DNA of 64,000 nucleotides from Bryum argenteum. Taxonomy: Eukaryota; Streptophyta; Bryopsida; Bryales; Bryaceae. The stretch is from positions 4,723,601-4,787,600 of the forward strand of contig CM073322.1 of NCBI GenBank assembly GCA_037043015.1, given 5' to 3'. The notes beneath the pieces were generated by a model. The model saw only the letters and a program-made list of their open reading frames with translations. It searched no databases and had not been told where the DNA came from. Position 1 is the stretch's first letter. The number at the start of each line of letters is the position of its first letter. This document shows positions 12,908 through 24,350 of this stretch, one piece after another. The position numbers and the translations under genes were made by a program.

Positions 12908-14623
12908 GCAAGCTTCCTTCTAAAGAAGTATGGTAAGGTGTCCTATAATGGCGCAATTTTCAGCACAGAAAATCTACAAGAATGTTGCCAGTGCACGCAA
13001 TTTTTGTGCATGGGGAAAATTAGTTGAAAACTAGAGCAAGTGGAATCATCATTTTTCGACTCTTCTACAGTGAGTAATGAATTTTTGAAGATGGAAATAT
13101 AGGTGTTCCTGAAATGGTGCTCTAATGTGACGCCCTATAATCTTTGCAGAGTGTACATGGTACTATTGTAAGGAGAAGCTATTATGTATGTGACAATGAA
13201 GATTACTAGGGCTCCATTTTTGGCACTGCGCCATTTTTGGCTGCTCTACCATACTGAGAGGGTGAAAAAGGTCACCTTGGTGAGCCGAAGACCTCAATAC
13301 TACAGTGGAATATAATGACTGGCATGTAAGGTGTAAATGTCTGGTATGGAGAATGGGCACTGAGCCACTGACATCAAAAAAGTGGGCATTCAAAAATTGC
13401 ACATCGCTGATAGTACTCGACCTTGAAAATCACAAAATGGTGCAAAAACGTCAGTTTGACAATCACGTTGGCAGTCAGTTGGTGAGAAAACGGAGCAGCA
13501 TACACGTCGTTGGGGAGGTAGCGGTGTGGCATGTACGGAACGTCGTCAGATACGATACACTCTTTCACACTTTTCTTCCCTGGCTCCGTCTCGTACTTGA
13601 AAGCACATATAGATAAGCTTGCAGAGATATTATTTTATAGCTTGAGAAGTAGTCATCCCAGTAGGCCGAAGATCCATAGTAGAACGGTTTTTTTCCTTTT
13701 TCTTTTTCTCCCACCAATTAATGTATTGATCATGTGCATCAACACAACATAAAACAAGGGAAAAGTCCAACAGGTCTGTCTGTTCATACAGCACACACTG
13801 TAACCTAACTTTGACCAGCGATGTCAGCAATTTTAGCCGGAGACAAGGACAGCGGAATGTCAGATAAGTGGAGAGCGCTCAGTCCACGTTCCGTTAGTAA
13901 CTTAACTTATTGATCAGTCTCTGCGCTTAGGTCTCGGCTTTCCTTGCCACACACACACATATTAAATACACATACTCCAATATATTATACTTTTATATTG
14001 ATGAAATATATTTATATATGTGTGTGCCAGGGTAATCTGCCTATAGTGCCAGGAAGGGGCCAATGAATGCCGCTCACCTAAACCCGTGCTGTGTGTACCG
14101 GAAAAAGTACAGGCTCAGGGGTTCTAGAATGGCAGATGCACCGAACAATCCACATGTACATCACATGCTCTCGACTGCGAAACCTCGAACGAGCGAACGA
14201 CCAACCGACCGACGCATGCACGAGCGCACAGGGTCTGCAACGCTATGCTCTAACAAACGGCAGGCAGCAGGTCTCACAATGATCGGCACAGCATTCTGGC
14301 TTGCAGTGAGAGATCTCAGGGGTAGACAAGGGAATCCAAGATACCATGATCAAAATTGCCAACCTTCCACTTATTGAACGCAATTCCCATGCATGCGTTG
14401 GTGGATTGTTCACCACGGGCACGGCAATCTACACTAACTAGTACGAAAGTAGTATGACTCACACCAGGGAAGAGTACGATTATGCTTACAACGACGACAG
14501 AAGAACGGCGTGCAGGCGTCCAGAGCTAGCACCTAGAATTGCGCCTGGCTGCAGACTGCCAATCACAATCGACGAATCCATAAAATGATAGACGAGCGCC
14601 GAAAATAAGTCTTGGTGGCGATC
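12908..14623. other. Gene-poor intergenic DNA
   Basis: No gene is supported. Short frames on both strands lack motifs. A small AC/AT-rich microsatellite-like patch lies near 13950-14025. The right part (14050-14600) has moderate GC and is the downstream flank of the minus-strand P-loop gene, so part of it is probably that gene's 3' untranslated region. Confidence 0.5.
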
Positions 14624-16334
14624 TCACGATGCAGCAGCAACGGTACGCGAAGGGAAATAGGTCACTAGGGCAGGCACGGTCTCCAGATTCGCCAGCCACC
14701 GCAAGACGGCATCGACGGCGGCCTCCGTCGACACGGCCGTGGTATCCACCATGATCTTCTTCGTGTCGCCCGTGTTGTACTCAAAGCATCCCGCGTACGC
14801 CGCCAAAATTTTCTGAATGTCCGACCATTGCGCAGGCTTGTGCCATCGCTTCGACGGCGGCGCCGTTGGCCCACCCAACCCCACGTCCAGCACCACCGGC
14901 TGCCCAACCATCGTCCCGCCCCCCGCACATCACATCAGTTGTACTCACTCTCAAGTCATTCCTCTCCCTCGCTCGTCAATCTCTCGCAATCTATTTACTT
15001 CATAGTCCTCCACCTCTTGTTCGATCTTTCTACACAAGACTCGATTATGTGGAACGATTCGGCTCCCCACCTTGTAGAATGTCTCAACATTCCCAGTCCT
15101 ACACGTCTGTCATTACTCGCGGCTCAGTTGACCCAGAGCCGTCGATAAGTAGCGCCCCAACGCATCATCATCCCGGTTGCAGAGACCACGACTAACTTGC
15201 CTCTCCCTCCCTTCCCCTCATCATCATTCCCTCTCGGCTCTAGTCACTCTGCCCTAAGAGAATCCTAAGAAGTTTGCTCCAAGGTTGTTTGAGCCTCACC
15301 TTCTGAGTCTTCTTGTTGCTCTCCGCGCCCAGTTTGCGAGCGGCAAGTTGAGGAAGATCAGTGTTATCTAACCTCATCCGACCCCGAGGCGCTGGTGGAT
15401 TCTCCTCCACGTAATAGAAATCAGGCTCATCCCTGTAGGTCAGTCACGCGCGTGATCAATTTCTAGCTCTCAAGGATTTGCTCGCGCCCAATTTTCATTG
15501 AACATGCACAGTAAAGCGAGCAATTTGCCGATTCGTCGAGGGGGATGAGAGATAAGTATGGCATGTTCCAGGTACCCAGGCCAGACTAGATAGCTGTGGC
15601 AGACGGTGCTACAAGTCTCGAATTGCAAATCAAGAAGGGTTGGCTCGCTCATGCACCGCCGCCGGCGCAGCAGTAGCACCAGAACGTCCATAGCCACAAC
15701 CATGAGTGTGCAGAAGGCGTCCATTAACTTAGAAACAGCTAAGTAAGCAGGAGATTGCAGTGGGAGTATCTCTCTAGGGAATCAAGAGAATTCGAGGGAT
15801 AAGAGCGGCTTTGCATGAATGAGCGGCTTACCCGAGGCTGGGTCTCGTAGTGAAAGTTTGGGACTCTTCCATCCCGAGCTCCGCACGGCTCTCCAGACGT
15901 TCCTTCCAGATCTGACTGTTGCCGGAGTAGCATTCGACGATGACGAGTGTAGCGCCGAACTGGTTGCTAAGAGCTACGGCGCGGTCAAACAAGCCCGGGC
16001 GCTCCAGCGGACAATCAACTACCACGTCTAGGCCTAGCTCCAGCTGCGTCTGTGTCACACGCCACATGACCACGTAAGACAGCGTGTTGAGCTTGTGCGA
16101 GGTGAAGTTGAAAGTCTTGCTCTCGCACGTGCACGCCATGACGCACGGGCACTCCAGATCCATGCTGCAGTCACGGATATCGTCCTTGTCCACCACGGGG
16201 CAATGCAACGTTTTCGCGATGCCGCGCGACACCGTCGTCTTTCCGCACCCCGGATGCCCCTTCATCGCGATCAGCATAGGGCGGCGCCCTAGTTGCCCTT
16301 GCTGCTGTTGCTGGTGCAAAACCAGCTCCGCCAT
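14624..16334 (-). CDS. Plant P-loop NTPase/kinase-like protein (AAA_33, zeta-toxin-like fold), at least two exons
   Basis: Read on the minus strand. Exon 1 spans 16334-15832 and begins MAELVLHQQQ. It has a Walker A motif, GHPGCGKT, at residues 26-33, then DKDDIRDC, a conserved LGLDVVVDCPL strand (Walker B-like position) and LVIVEC. The last coding block (about 14899-14624) carries HKPAQWSDIQKILAAYAG, CFEYNTGD and IMVDTTAVS, which match the C-terminal end of this plant family. The family is usually annotated as a small kinase-like P-loop hydrolase; its substrate is not established here. The donor at 15831/15830 (GTAAGC) is strong and in phase 2, but the simplest acceptor, before 14899, is in phase 0. 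Either a short middle exon lies unseen in the ~930-bp gap or another acceptor is used. The start is the first ATG and lies 25 codons before the P-loop. Confidence 0.78.
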
Positions 16335-18650
16335 CGCTAGCTACTAACGAAGCCGAGCTGCAGCACGCCAGTCTGCGCTCACTCCTCGCGCACTCCCGAA
16401 ACACACAGCTCGGGTGCGCTCAGCTCTGACTAATTCTTGCTCCCTCGTTGCACCACGTACACGAAGGGCAGGCTCACATGAATCGAGAGATGAGAGGGAG
16501 GAGGTGAGAGACTTGTTCCAGGGCGGGGAAGGGAGGGCGGAGCTGAAGCCTAGAAACGAGCGAGGTGGTCGCGAAGCACAAAAGGGGATTTACTAGGAGG
16601 GGTTCGAGGGCTGGCAGTAGCAAACGATGAATCTAGAGCCTGGACGGTTACAGTACCAGGTGTTGACGGATTCCGAAAGCCCGGCGCAGCAGGAGCCGCG
16701 ATTATTCCTCCCTAACCAAGTGGATAATTCCAAATCCTGACAGTGCAGTCCGTAGCTCGCTCCAATTTTAACCTTGCACATACCGACATGCCACAACTGC
16801 TGTGTGGAGAGCCGCAGTGCTTGCCTTGCTTGGCTTGCTACAGTGGAGGATTAGTTACTGGACTGGGCTCGTCAGGGCGAGGGACGAAGGGCACCACTGC
16901 CACGCAAGGCCAAAGGGGCGGGGTGGGCCCCTAGCGCGAGCAACTGCGATTCCGCCTGCTCCCTCATCCTCTCGGGCTCTGAACCATCGCCGCATGCAGG
17001 TGTTGGTGATGCAGCAGGAGGAGTAGTGAACACATCGGTCGCTCCTCCAGGGAACACTACAGTAGTAGAAGTGTGGCTTGAGAACACCAAGCACTATACT
17101 AAAGAGTACACATGTGGCAATTTACACACGGAGGTGATGTAAAACTCATTCTCTGCATTTAATTGGGGTGTATTCACGTGGTATACTCAACCAATTTTCT
17201 ACTAGTGGAAGCTTGTGTAGGAGAATTTCACCGGGAGAGGAACGTATGCGTGCATAGCATAGCACATTACAAAACAATACATTGGCTACTTGCAAGTATC
17301 ATCAAAGGAGGGAGCCAAGCACGATAGGTGACAGGAAGGGGGTGAAGATGCTGGACGAGGGTGCTGGGGTGGGGTGGGGTGGGCCGGTGGGGTACCCCGC
17401 AGCGCGGCCGGTTGGGGGCCGGGGCCTGGCCTCGCTCCACGCTGGCTGTCGCGCTCATCGCTCTGACATAATATCCTGCTGCCAGCCAAGCCAAGCCAAA
17501 CCAAGCCAGTCCGTCGTCCTTGCTTTCTGTTCCCTTGTCGTGCTCGTCATAATTAACCTAATCCACATGCAGACTCTGCTTATTGATTATTGAGATCATT
17601 GAGCCCAGTCCAGACCAGGGCAAGTCCCAACTCCCAAGTCCCGTAACTCCGTAACTATGCAGCTGGGTCGGAGTGACTTCGGTCCGTTGAGTCCCTTGGC
17701 TTGGCATTTCTAAGTTACTGTAGAAGCGTGAGTGATAAACAAGTAATTGTCATTCTTTCTCCGCCACAGCAGCCTCAATCATTCTCAGGCAGTAACCCGG
17801 CAGGGACCCACCCATCAAGCCAGGCAGCCAGGCAGCCCTAGCCGGGTTGCAATTGGGACTGGACTGCCTTAGTACGTAACCTCCAGGATCATCCAAGCAT
17901 TCACCACCATCACCGGCCTCATGCCACCTAGCCTATGGAAGGTGGCGGCCAGGCCCCACACGCCTTGTCACTGGGCTCGAGCGCCCCATCATCCGCTAAT
18001 AGTTGCTTGCGATCCCCATCACGTTGTGATGATATGGGATGTTTATCTTTTTCAGAGGGCAAGCAGCCGCAGCCTCGCCGCCCAGCCTTCTCTGCCCGCC
18101 CATTTGCTAGACACAATCCGTGTTTGGTGGGCCACCGTCTTGTTTTAGCTCGTTCGCCCATTGTGCAACGACCAGGGCCCCACCTCCCCATGCTCGTCTT
18201 TTGCACAAGCGGTGAGCTCTTTCTGTTTTTTAAATCGTTTACAACTGCTGGTCTCTTTTCACGAGGAGTCAAACCGTTCAGGTGGCCAAACAAAGGCAAA
18301 CACTACATTTAGGCTATACCCCTTATCGTTTGCGCTACCTCTGCCCTACAGCGTCAAGAGCAGGGGAGCTTACCGGGCCCCTCACTTCCCGAGAGAAGAA
18401 ACAATTTCAAGCGCCCAAAACAACCCAGTGAGTTTGCCCTCATGTTGTTAACGTGAGTAAAATTGCTCCCGTCACAGAAGGAATGTCTCTTTTGCCGAGA
18501 TCAGGCCTCAAGTAGCGTGAGAGCAAGTTGCATAGGGAAGGAAGCTAAAACCATCGCTTGCCTTGCCACTTATTGCCAATGCTAGGAGCAATTGTGGTGC
18601 CAGGAAAGGATGCCTTTGTTTTCAATTTGCCTCGAAAGTGCACGAAAGTC
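16335..18650. other. GC-moderate intergenic DNA, upstream of the P-loop gene
   Basis: The region probably includes the promoter and leader of the minus-strand P-loop gene (first few hundred bases). Beyond that, long overlapping open frames occur on both strands between 16740 and 18450, as expected for GC-richer DNA. None has recognisable domains. A short run of CCAGG/CAGGCAGC-like repeats lies near 17820-17840. No gene is called. Confidence 0.5.
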
Positions 18651-18859
18651 TCAAAAGTGCCCATGAATTCCCTCTTTTGATGTAAGGCCAAAGTTTTCAA
18701 ATTTTCACTTAATGTTAGGTATGTAATTGTAGGATCTAGTGCTTACCTTTTATGTGTATATGTATACCATATTTCATATTCACCAATATTATTTGAATAA
18801 AAAATCTTCCAAATAGGTCATTTCTAAGGCCTTCATCTTCAGATCATGATTCTATAAAG

Positions 18860-19140
18860 AAACTTCATAAAAACATCAATTTGACATCCCATAATTGCCT
18901 TACACTGGTTAAACATGCCTCATGTTTGAAAACTCAAACACAAAACTTGCCTTCACTCAAATGCATGTCATTTATTCATTCTTCATTTCATGGGTATGAA
19001 GTCCTACTCATAGAGACTAGATCTGAATTGGGACTCAACTCAAGTGATTTCGTCCAAAACAATGTTTGGATGAAGAAGTAATGGCTCTTCAAAGTGGTCA
19101 TCCAATGTGTTGTTTCTCGACATTCGGCAAGTTTACGGGT
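18860..19140. repeat. Diverged right-end fragment of family A MITE
   Basis: About 280 bp match the right end of the 11202-12172 element. Shared stretches include the CATGCCTCATGTTTGAAA-like run, the AAGTGATTTCGTC run, GGATGAAGAAGT and TTTCTCGACA. The terminal repeat is worn (GTTTACGGG) and followed by TTGA instead of TTAA. A left end is not recognisable, so this is an older, truncated copy. Confidence 0.65.
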
Positions 19141-19159
19141 TTGATGTTGCAAATGTATC

Positions 19160-19275
19160 CACATGCACCTTGCAGTATAAGGAACACCTAGTTACAATTG
19201 TAGAATTTAATATTATTTGACCCCTTCATCTAGGCTGCCCAAAATAGAAAACAACCATTTTGGCTTTCGTGGGCC
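19160..19275. repeat. Right-end fragment of family C MITE
   Basis: The segment resembles the right ends at about 39640-39745 and 61985-62096. It shares GTATAAGGA, TTTGACC and CTGCCC, and ends in a worn terminal repeat, CCTTTGAGGA, followed by TTAA. It lies directly beside the family A fragment. Two broken copies side by side suggest repeated use of this spot or a composite deletion. Confidence 0.5.
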
Positions 19276-19638
19276 TTTGAGGATTAAGAAACTCACAATT
19301 TACAACACGTTTAAGTGTTCCTTAGGGCTGTAAAGGCAAATTTCAAATTCATCAGAACAAGTCTTTTCAGAATCAAGCAATGGTGAAGAAAGCACAACTT
19401 TCCAGAGCTTCAGTACCTCGTTCAGATTCTGGGACTTTTGATATTGGGAACGTGGAGGGGGGCTAAGAAAAAGAAAAATATCTGATTGGAGAACCTGTGA
19501 ACAAAGTAAGTTAGAGGTTGCAGAAGTCAGAAAAGCGGCAAGGAAATGAAGACGGAGGCGCAGAAACATGGATGAAGGGTAATGAGTGGGCTGGGGGGGG
19601 GGCATCCGCCAGTCGCATCGCAGTCCTTTGGAGAGTGC

Positions 19639-19665
19639 AGGGCTGGGCTGGGCTGGGCTGGGCTG
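19639..19665. repeat. GGGCT microsatellite
   Basis: Five consecutive GGGCT-type units. A run of nine G residues lies about 40 bases upstream. It is simple sequence; no function is implied. Confidence 0.9.
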
Positions 19666-19904
19666 GTCGTGGAAAGGCGCTGGGCTTTGCCGTGCATGTT
19701 GGGTATGATCATGATTCTCATCCTGATGATCAGTTAGCTCCTCATCCCGGCGGGGCGCACATGAGCCTCCCTCCCTCACTCCCTTTCCGTTCTGTTCTCT
19801 TGTTCGTGAGGGAGGCATTCTTCTGAGGCCACATATCCGGATGATTCCTTTGTCCCTTGCGAATCATCATGTTGTTGCATCTGCCCTTTCCTTCTATCCA
19901 CTCG

Positions 19905-20015
19905 CCTCCCTCCCTCCCTTCCCCTCCCTCCCTTCCCCTCCCTCCCTCCCTTCCCCTCCCTCCCTTCCCCTCCCTCCCTCCCTTCCCCTCCCTCCCTCCC
20001 TTCCCCTCCCTCCCT
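19905..20015. repeat. CCTCCCTTCC minisatellite, strongly strand-biased
   Basis: A pure-pyrimidine tract of roughly 110 bases made of CCCTCCCTCCCTTCC-type units. Such tracts can form triplex (H-DNA) structures, which is general knowledge and not shown here. It creates long artificial Pro/Ser/Leu-rich or Gly/Arg/Glu-rich open frames on the two strands. Confidence 0.9.
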
Positions 20016-20119
20016 CTCACTTCTATTCTGCAAATAGAACATTCTTCCATGGCTTCCCCCTACACTACCTTGATTAGTGTAAGCACTTTATTTGCTTACC
20101 GAAACATTAAATGTCACAT

Positions 20120-20980
20120 CATACTCTAGTGTTATAGCACTTAATCTTAAAATATAACACTAAATATGAAAAGATGGAAATTTCCTTTGAAGGGGAAGAT
20201 TTTATTGAGATTGGTGCAATTGGTGGCTTAAAGGAAAGTCAAAAAGCACTGATTGCAATGGCGGCCGAAATTGAACAGGACTCTTGAGAACTAATGTAAT
20301 GTTTGTTTCACGGAGTCTCTATGGCCTCCAAAGCTCCAAGTGGAGTGGATCTAGGAGGCCTATGTGGATAGAGTTAATAAGGCTTGATTGTTAATTATAG
20401 CTATGAGTTTGTAATATGTCGTGATCCACTGGAATGTACATAATTGCACAATGTACATTGCCTCTAACCTTGTATATAAGCACTATATATAGCCAAATTC
20501 AAGTGTACTCCGAGTGTTGATACGCAATGAAGCTCTATATAATAAAGGACTTGAAATTAATACAAGTTGTATTTCTTATCACTGTAGAATAACAAGAAAT
20601 TTAGCCTCCAAGGATGGTAGAATCACTCAACAATTATGTCATATTGTTCATTTCCGTGTCCTTCGTAAAAGTATTTACTCCAAGTCAACATACATGACAA
20701 GTTAATGTTAATCGAACATATCTATTTGGTATATTCAAAGGTTCCTACAATTCTACGGTTTAATCAAAATAGTTGAGTTTGCTCTCTTCATCTAAGACGC
20801 CACATAGGTCCAAAACCGTCATAAACATACCAAAACACAAATTAGTTTGCACTCAACGTGCATCATAAGTACTTATTAAATGATTACACACTATCCTTCT
20901 AATATTCAACTTAAAAACCCTTTCCTCAAATTCACATAACCACATATATGGACTTCCTCATAGCACATATATGGACTTCC
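20120..20980. other. Gene-free AT-rich stretch
   Basis: No coding region is supported. Near 20480-20560 there are two TATATA-type motifs about 60 bases apart in a context that resembles a promoter of a long-gone mobile element. Without matching ends I cannot assign a family. A direct repeat of about 22 bases (ATATATGGACTTCCTCA core) lies at 20943-20985, immediately before the SINE. Confidence 0.45.
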
Positions 20981-20985
20981 TCAAG

Positions 20986-21125
20986 GCACCACAAGCCTTG
21001 GCTTGGTGGTAAGGGCTTAGGCCCCCAATGAGGAGGTTGAGGGTTCTATTCCCCATGCCGGCGTGGTGCTCACCACTATAGTCCACCCAACTATTGTGGG
21101 GTCTTTGGACCTTGTTGTATGGGTA
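20986..21125 (+). mobile_element. tRNA-derived SINE (Au-like head)
   Basis: Pol III promoter boxes are visible. An A-box-like TGGTGGTAAGGG lies at about 21004-21014, and a B-box GGGTTCTATTCC at 21041-21052, spaced as in a tRNA. The phrase GGCCCCCAATGAGGAGG between them is typical of plant Au-family SINEs, here with one base different (AGGCCCCCAATG). The 3' part, with ACTATTGTGGGG and TTGTTGTATGG, is the tRNA-unrelated body. No clean flanking duplication was found, so the ends are approximate. Confidence 0.65.
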
Positions 21126-21129
21126 CGCA

Positions 21130-23001
21130 CATATTTCTGATTAGGAAGTGTATATCTTCTCCACTGCAAACTGCAAGTTCAACTCTCACTCTCTAGTTGA
21201 TTGTGCAACTCTAATGTAATACAATGTGGACTTCCAAGAGCACGTTTCACGAACCCACCATGAATTTATTTGCCATATACCATTAATTTGCACCTTGGTG
21301 AAATTTTGGAAGTGACTTGGGTAAATGATGTATTCATCTATAGAAACATACATGGAGTGTTGACCAAGTATGAGAGAGATAAATTGAGCTTTTACGCAAC
21401 ATTGGCATCATGTTATGTTATGATGCGGATAAAGCTTTAGGTTTCTCTACTAGTTTTTTCCAAATATTTTTCCATAGGGAATGTCAAATTTGGAATCCAA
21501 ACAAAGTAGTTCAAGATTTAGGGGGAATCTAGAAGGGGGAATGAGTCTCAGTGCTTTCACATCATTCCAAGTAATTAAAACTCTCGATTATGTATCAAAA
21601 CACACCGTGTAGACCAAGTACTTACACAAGTATGTCTACTAGCGGGTTGTTATAATTGTATGCAACATATGAGGAATGTGACATGAGGATATATTCTAAA
21701 CAATTTGATTTCTGTTCATGTAGCAAGTACGCATCCTGGTGGCGAGGTGATGGCTAGAGAGGTAGGCTTTCAAGGATTTGTGGCAACGTAGAGAGTAGAC
21801 ATGGAGGGTTGTGAATCTACACGAACCCAACAACAATGGACTTATTGTCATCATTTTAAGAGTGGTTGTATAAACATGTGTAGACATCACATAAATAAAA
21901 ACTTTACAATGAATTGTAATTTAATTATGCTATCATGACCTCCATCATACAAAGCCTATAGTTGGAGTTCGTTTGCGTATGGAATACATTTCTGATGTCA
22001 TGGGAGAAAGTGAATCCTCTAAATATGTGACGGCTGGTTTTGGTGTTGCACGAATGATGAGTGATTCTACTAATAAAATAAATGTTGGAATGTTGAGACT
22101 AGTTGTTATGGTAGATTATGGACCTTTATATACAGTTGTTACGAAGGCGGCCTAAGTGAAGCATATAGTGAACAACCATGGTGTTCTGAAAAGAAATAGG
22201 CATGGATTTTGAACACGAATCGGCTACATGAAGATGATGAGAGGGGAACATTCTTTCCTAAGGACGCAACACAAGTCTTTTATTACAAATTTGAGACAAG
22301 AAGAGTGGAAGGTAGTATTGTCCTACAAACCTGGACTAGTAGGATAGTAACAACACATATTTGGTCCAACATGTTTAGAAATGAACGGAGATAGAATGGT
22401 TCACAGAGAAAGAACTAGTGTTGGACTTGAAAATTCTGATGGCGGTAGTTCAAGTGATAATGCCGGAAATGCAAGAGGATCCTACTCTAGACTCGATTTA
22501 CGAAGACTAATAATACCAAAATTAGGATTCTACAGTAAACAACTAACGATAATTTATTTACAAAAGAGACCATAGACCATTGTTGTTACCTACTCATTTA
22601 GTGTAAGATTGCTTGCTCAATCAACAAATTTACATCGTGATGGCAAGTGTTGCAATCCAATAAACTTGTACTAAGATTTTAAAGATTTTAATACTTTGCA
22701 CATAGGAAGTAAGATAACCATGTGGGACACGAAGTCTTGCGGAAGAAGGTAATTTACTTTCCATGAGTTTGACAATAGGTATTGTTGATCTTATCGAATA
22801 TTCGTGTGACCTTGCCATGAATACTTGTAATTGCAGTACCGCACTTCCAGGTCAGATTCGGCACCAAGGTGCCGAATAATCATAAAAAGTGAAAAAGAAA
22901 CCTTCAGCGATTCAATCAGAGTTTTCAAAATTTTGTCAGTAAAAGAAATGGATTCTATTCACATTTGGCTTACATCCCGAGTTTGTGTAGACAAGTTGAT
23001 A
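21130..23001. other. AT-rich stretch with weak coding-like fragments
   Basis: Three consecutive short frames on + (21973-22155, 22209-22394 and 22381-22575) have ordinary residue composition and could be remnants of one old gene. I recognise no domain, and they change frame. No host gene is called and the family is unknown. Confidence 0.4.
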
Positions 23002-23005
23002 TTAA

Positions 23006-23580
23006 CCCTTAATTGACATCCTTGTTTTCCACAAATTGGAGAGAAATGCAACCTCATTGTCTTCTGGCCTTATTTCTGCACTGAAGGTAAAACAATTTTG
23101 AGAATCGGAAACGGTGGTTATCAAGGTAACTTGGTGATGTGACCAATGCAAAAAAGATTGATCACATCGGGTAGAATCTCAAAAAATGGCACCGTTGAGA
23201 AAAAAATGTTCTGGATGAGTGAGAAATATCATATTGTTTTTTTGGTTTTTCCCCCTTGGGTCATTTTTTCTGAAAATTGGCATCATAGAGCATGGTATAG
23301 GGATAAAGATCAAGATATTTTATTATTTTGAAAAAAAATCGTCAAAAAAATAAAAAGAAAGGCCAAGTCAAAGAGCATTGACCATGGGATCACGTGGCCC
23401 CTACAATTTTGTGCGGATCACACAAACCTCAAGAAGGCGATCGGGAAGGAGCATTGGATTCTGAAAAACAAAAGAATAGGGGTGCCTTTGGACAAGATTT
23501 GCACCCTACCACTGTGTCGGACCCGAAAAACAAAAACAATGACCTTGGTGACCAATTTGGTCACCGGTGACGATTAAGGG
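23006..23580 (-). mobile_element. Non-autonomous derivative of the local piggyBac element (575 bp)
   Basis: Flanked by TTAA at 23002-23005 and 23581-23584. The left end, CCCTTAATTGACATCC, and the next ~240 bp match the reverse complement of the right end of the piggyBac element (48935 leftwards). Shared runs include TCCACAAAT, CGAAACGGTG, AGGTAACTTGG, GCAAAAAAGAT, ACACATCGGGT-like and GCCACCGTTGAGAAAA-like segments. The opposite end (rc CCCTTAATCGTCACC) matches the left end of that element for about 30 bp up to CCAAATTGG. It lacks transposase. This is the direct MITE-to-parent link in the window. Confidence 0.85.
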
Positions 23581-23809
23581 TTAATTGAAGTGGGTGGCAG
23601 TGGTTCCTAGACATCTTGATCCAGTAAATTAAGAACAGTTGCCATACTTAGATAATCAGCCTTTTCAGTGGAGGTTATTAATAATCAAATATTGGATTCC
23701 TGTACACTGTCAGAGGAGATCATGATAAGGGCTCATTCCCATGTGAGACCCGCCCTGTAATTCCACTGTAGAAGCCTTTGAAAAGTCATGGGCCCCTATC
23801 AAGGTAAGA

Positions 23810-24350
23810 TTTTGAAGGGCCATTCGCATGTCTTCCCTTAGAGTCGAAAGGCCCCCAAACTGCCAAAAGGCCTCAAAACCACTCTCTCTCAATGCATGAT
23901 GAAAAATTTCAACTTCGACATTATTTCAAGCATGTAACCGTAAGATCTTGTATATAACTTGTCCAAGTACATGTGAACCAAATCTTAGCTTTAAGTTCTT
24001 GACTTGTTGTTAGATCGCAACATTCAAAGTTGAGAAAATAGGTTTTTTCCCTTGTTGCAAAAAGGTTTTTTTCCCTTCTTTGTCCTCTTGTCTATGCCTT
24101 TTTGAGGATGAATAGTGCTCCTTCAAATGGAGGGCCACTACCGTTTTCCCTCAATATCAAGACTTGAATTTGGATTTTAACCGTTAATGTCAAAAAGAGC
24201 CCAAAATGGGACTTTTTGCAGATTGTAGATTTCTTCCATACCTTTCCGAAAATTCATTCCATGCTTCAAAATTCCTCATACTTTAGAAAATATTCAAGAT
24301 CGAAGTTTGAAAACACTATTTGAAATGTGCCCAAAATGCAGTATATTCTC
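23810..24350. repeat. Rearranged family B MITE pieces
   Basis: The first half resembles the left part of the family B element at 37470, with CCTCAAAAC...CTCTC...TGCA and then AACCGTAAGATCTTGTA. From TTAA at 24177-24180 onward the sequence matches the right end of family B in inverted orientation (CAAAAAGAGCC, GCAGATTGTAGA). It therefore looks like two copies or a fold-back rearrangement, not one intact element. Confidence 0.5.

Noticed and set aside
19742-20129. Long Gly/Arg/Glu-rich and Pro/Ser-rich frames
   Set aside because: They are by-products of the CCTCCCTTCC minisatellite.
20360-20600. Segment with two TATATA motifs and a leader-like end, resembling a solo LTR
   Set aside because: No paired ends, target duplication or second copy is visible, so no element family can be supported.
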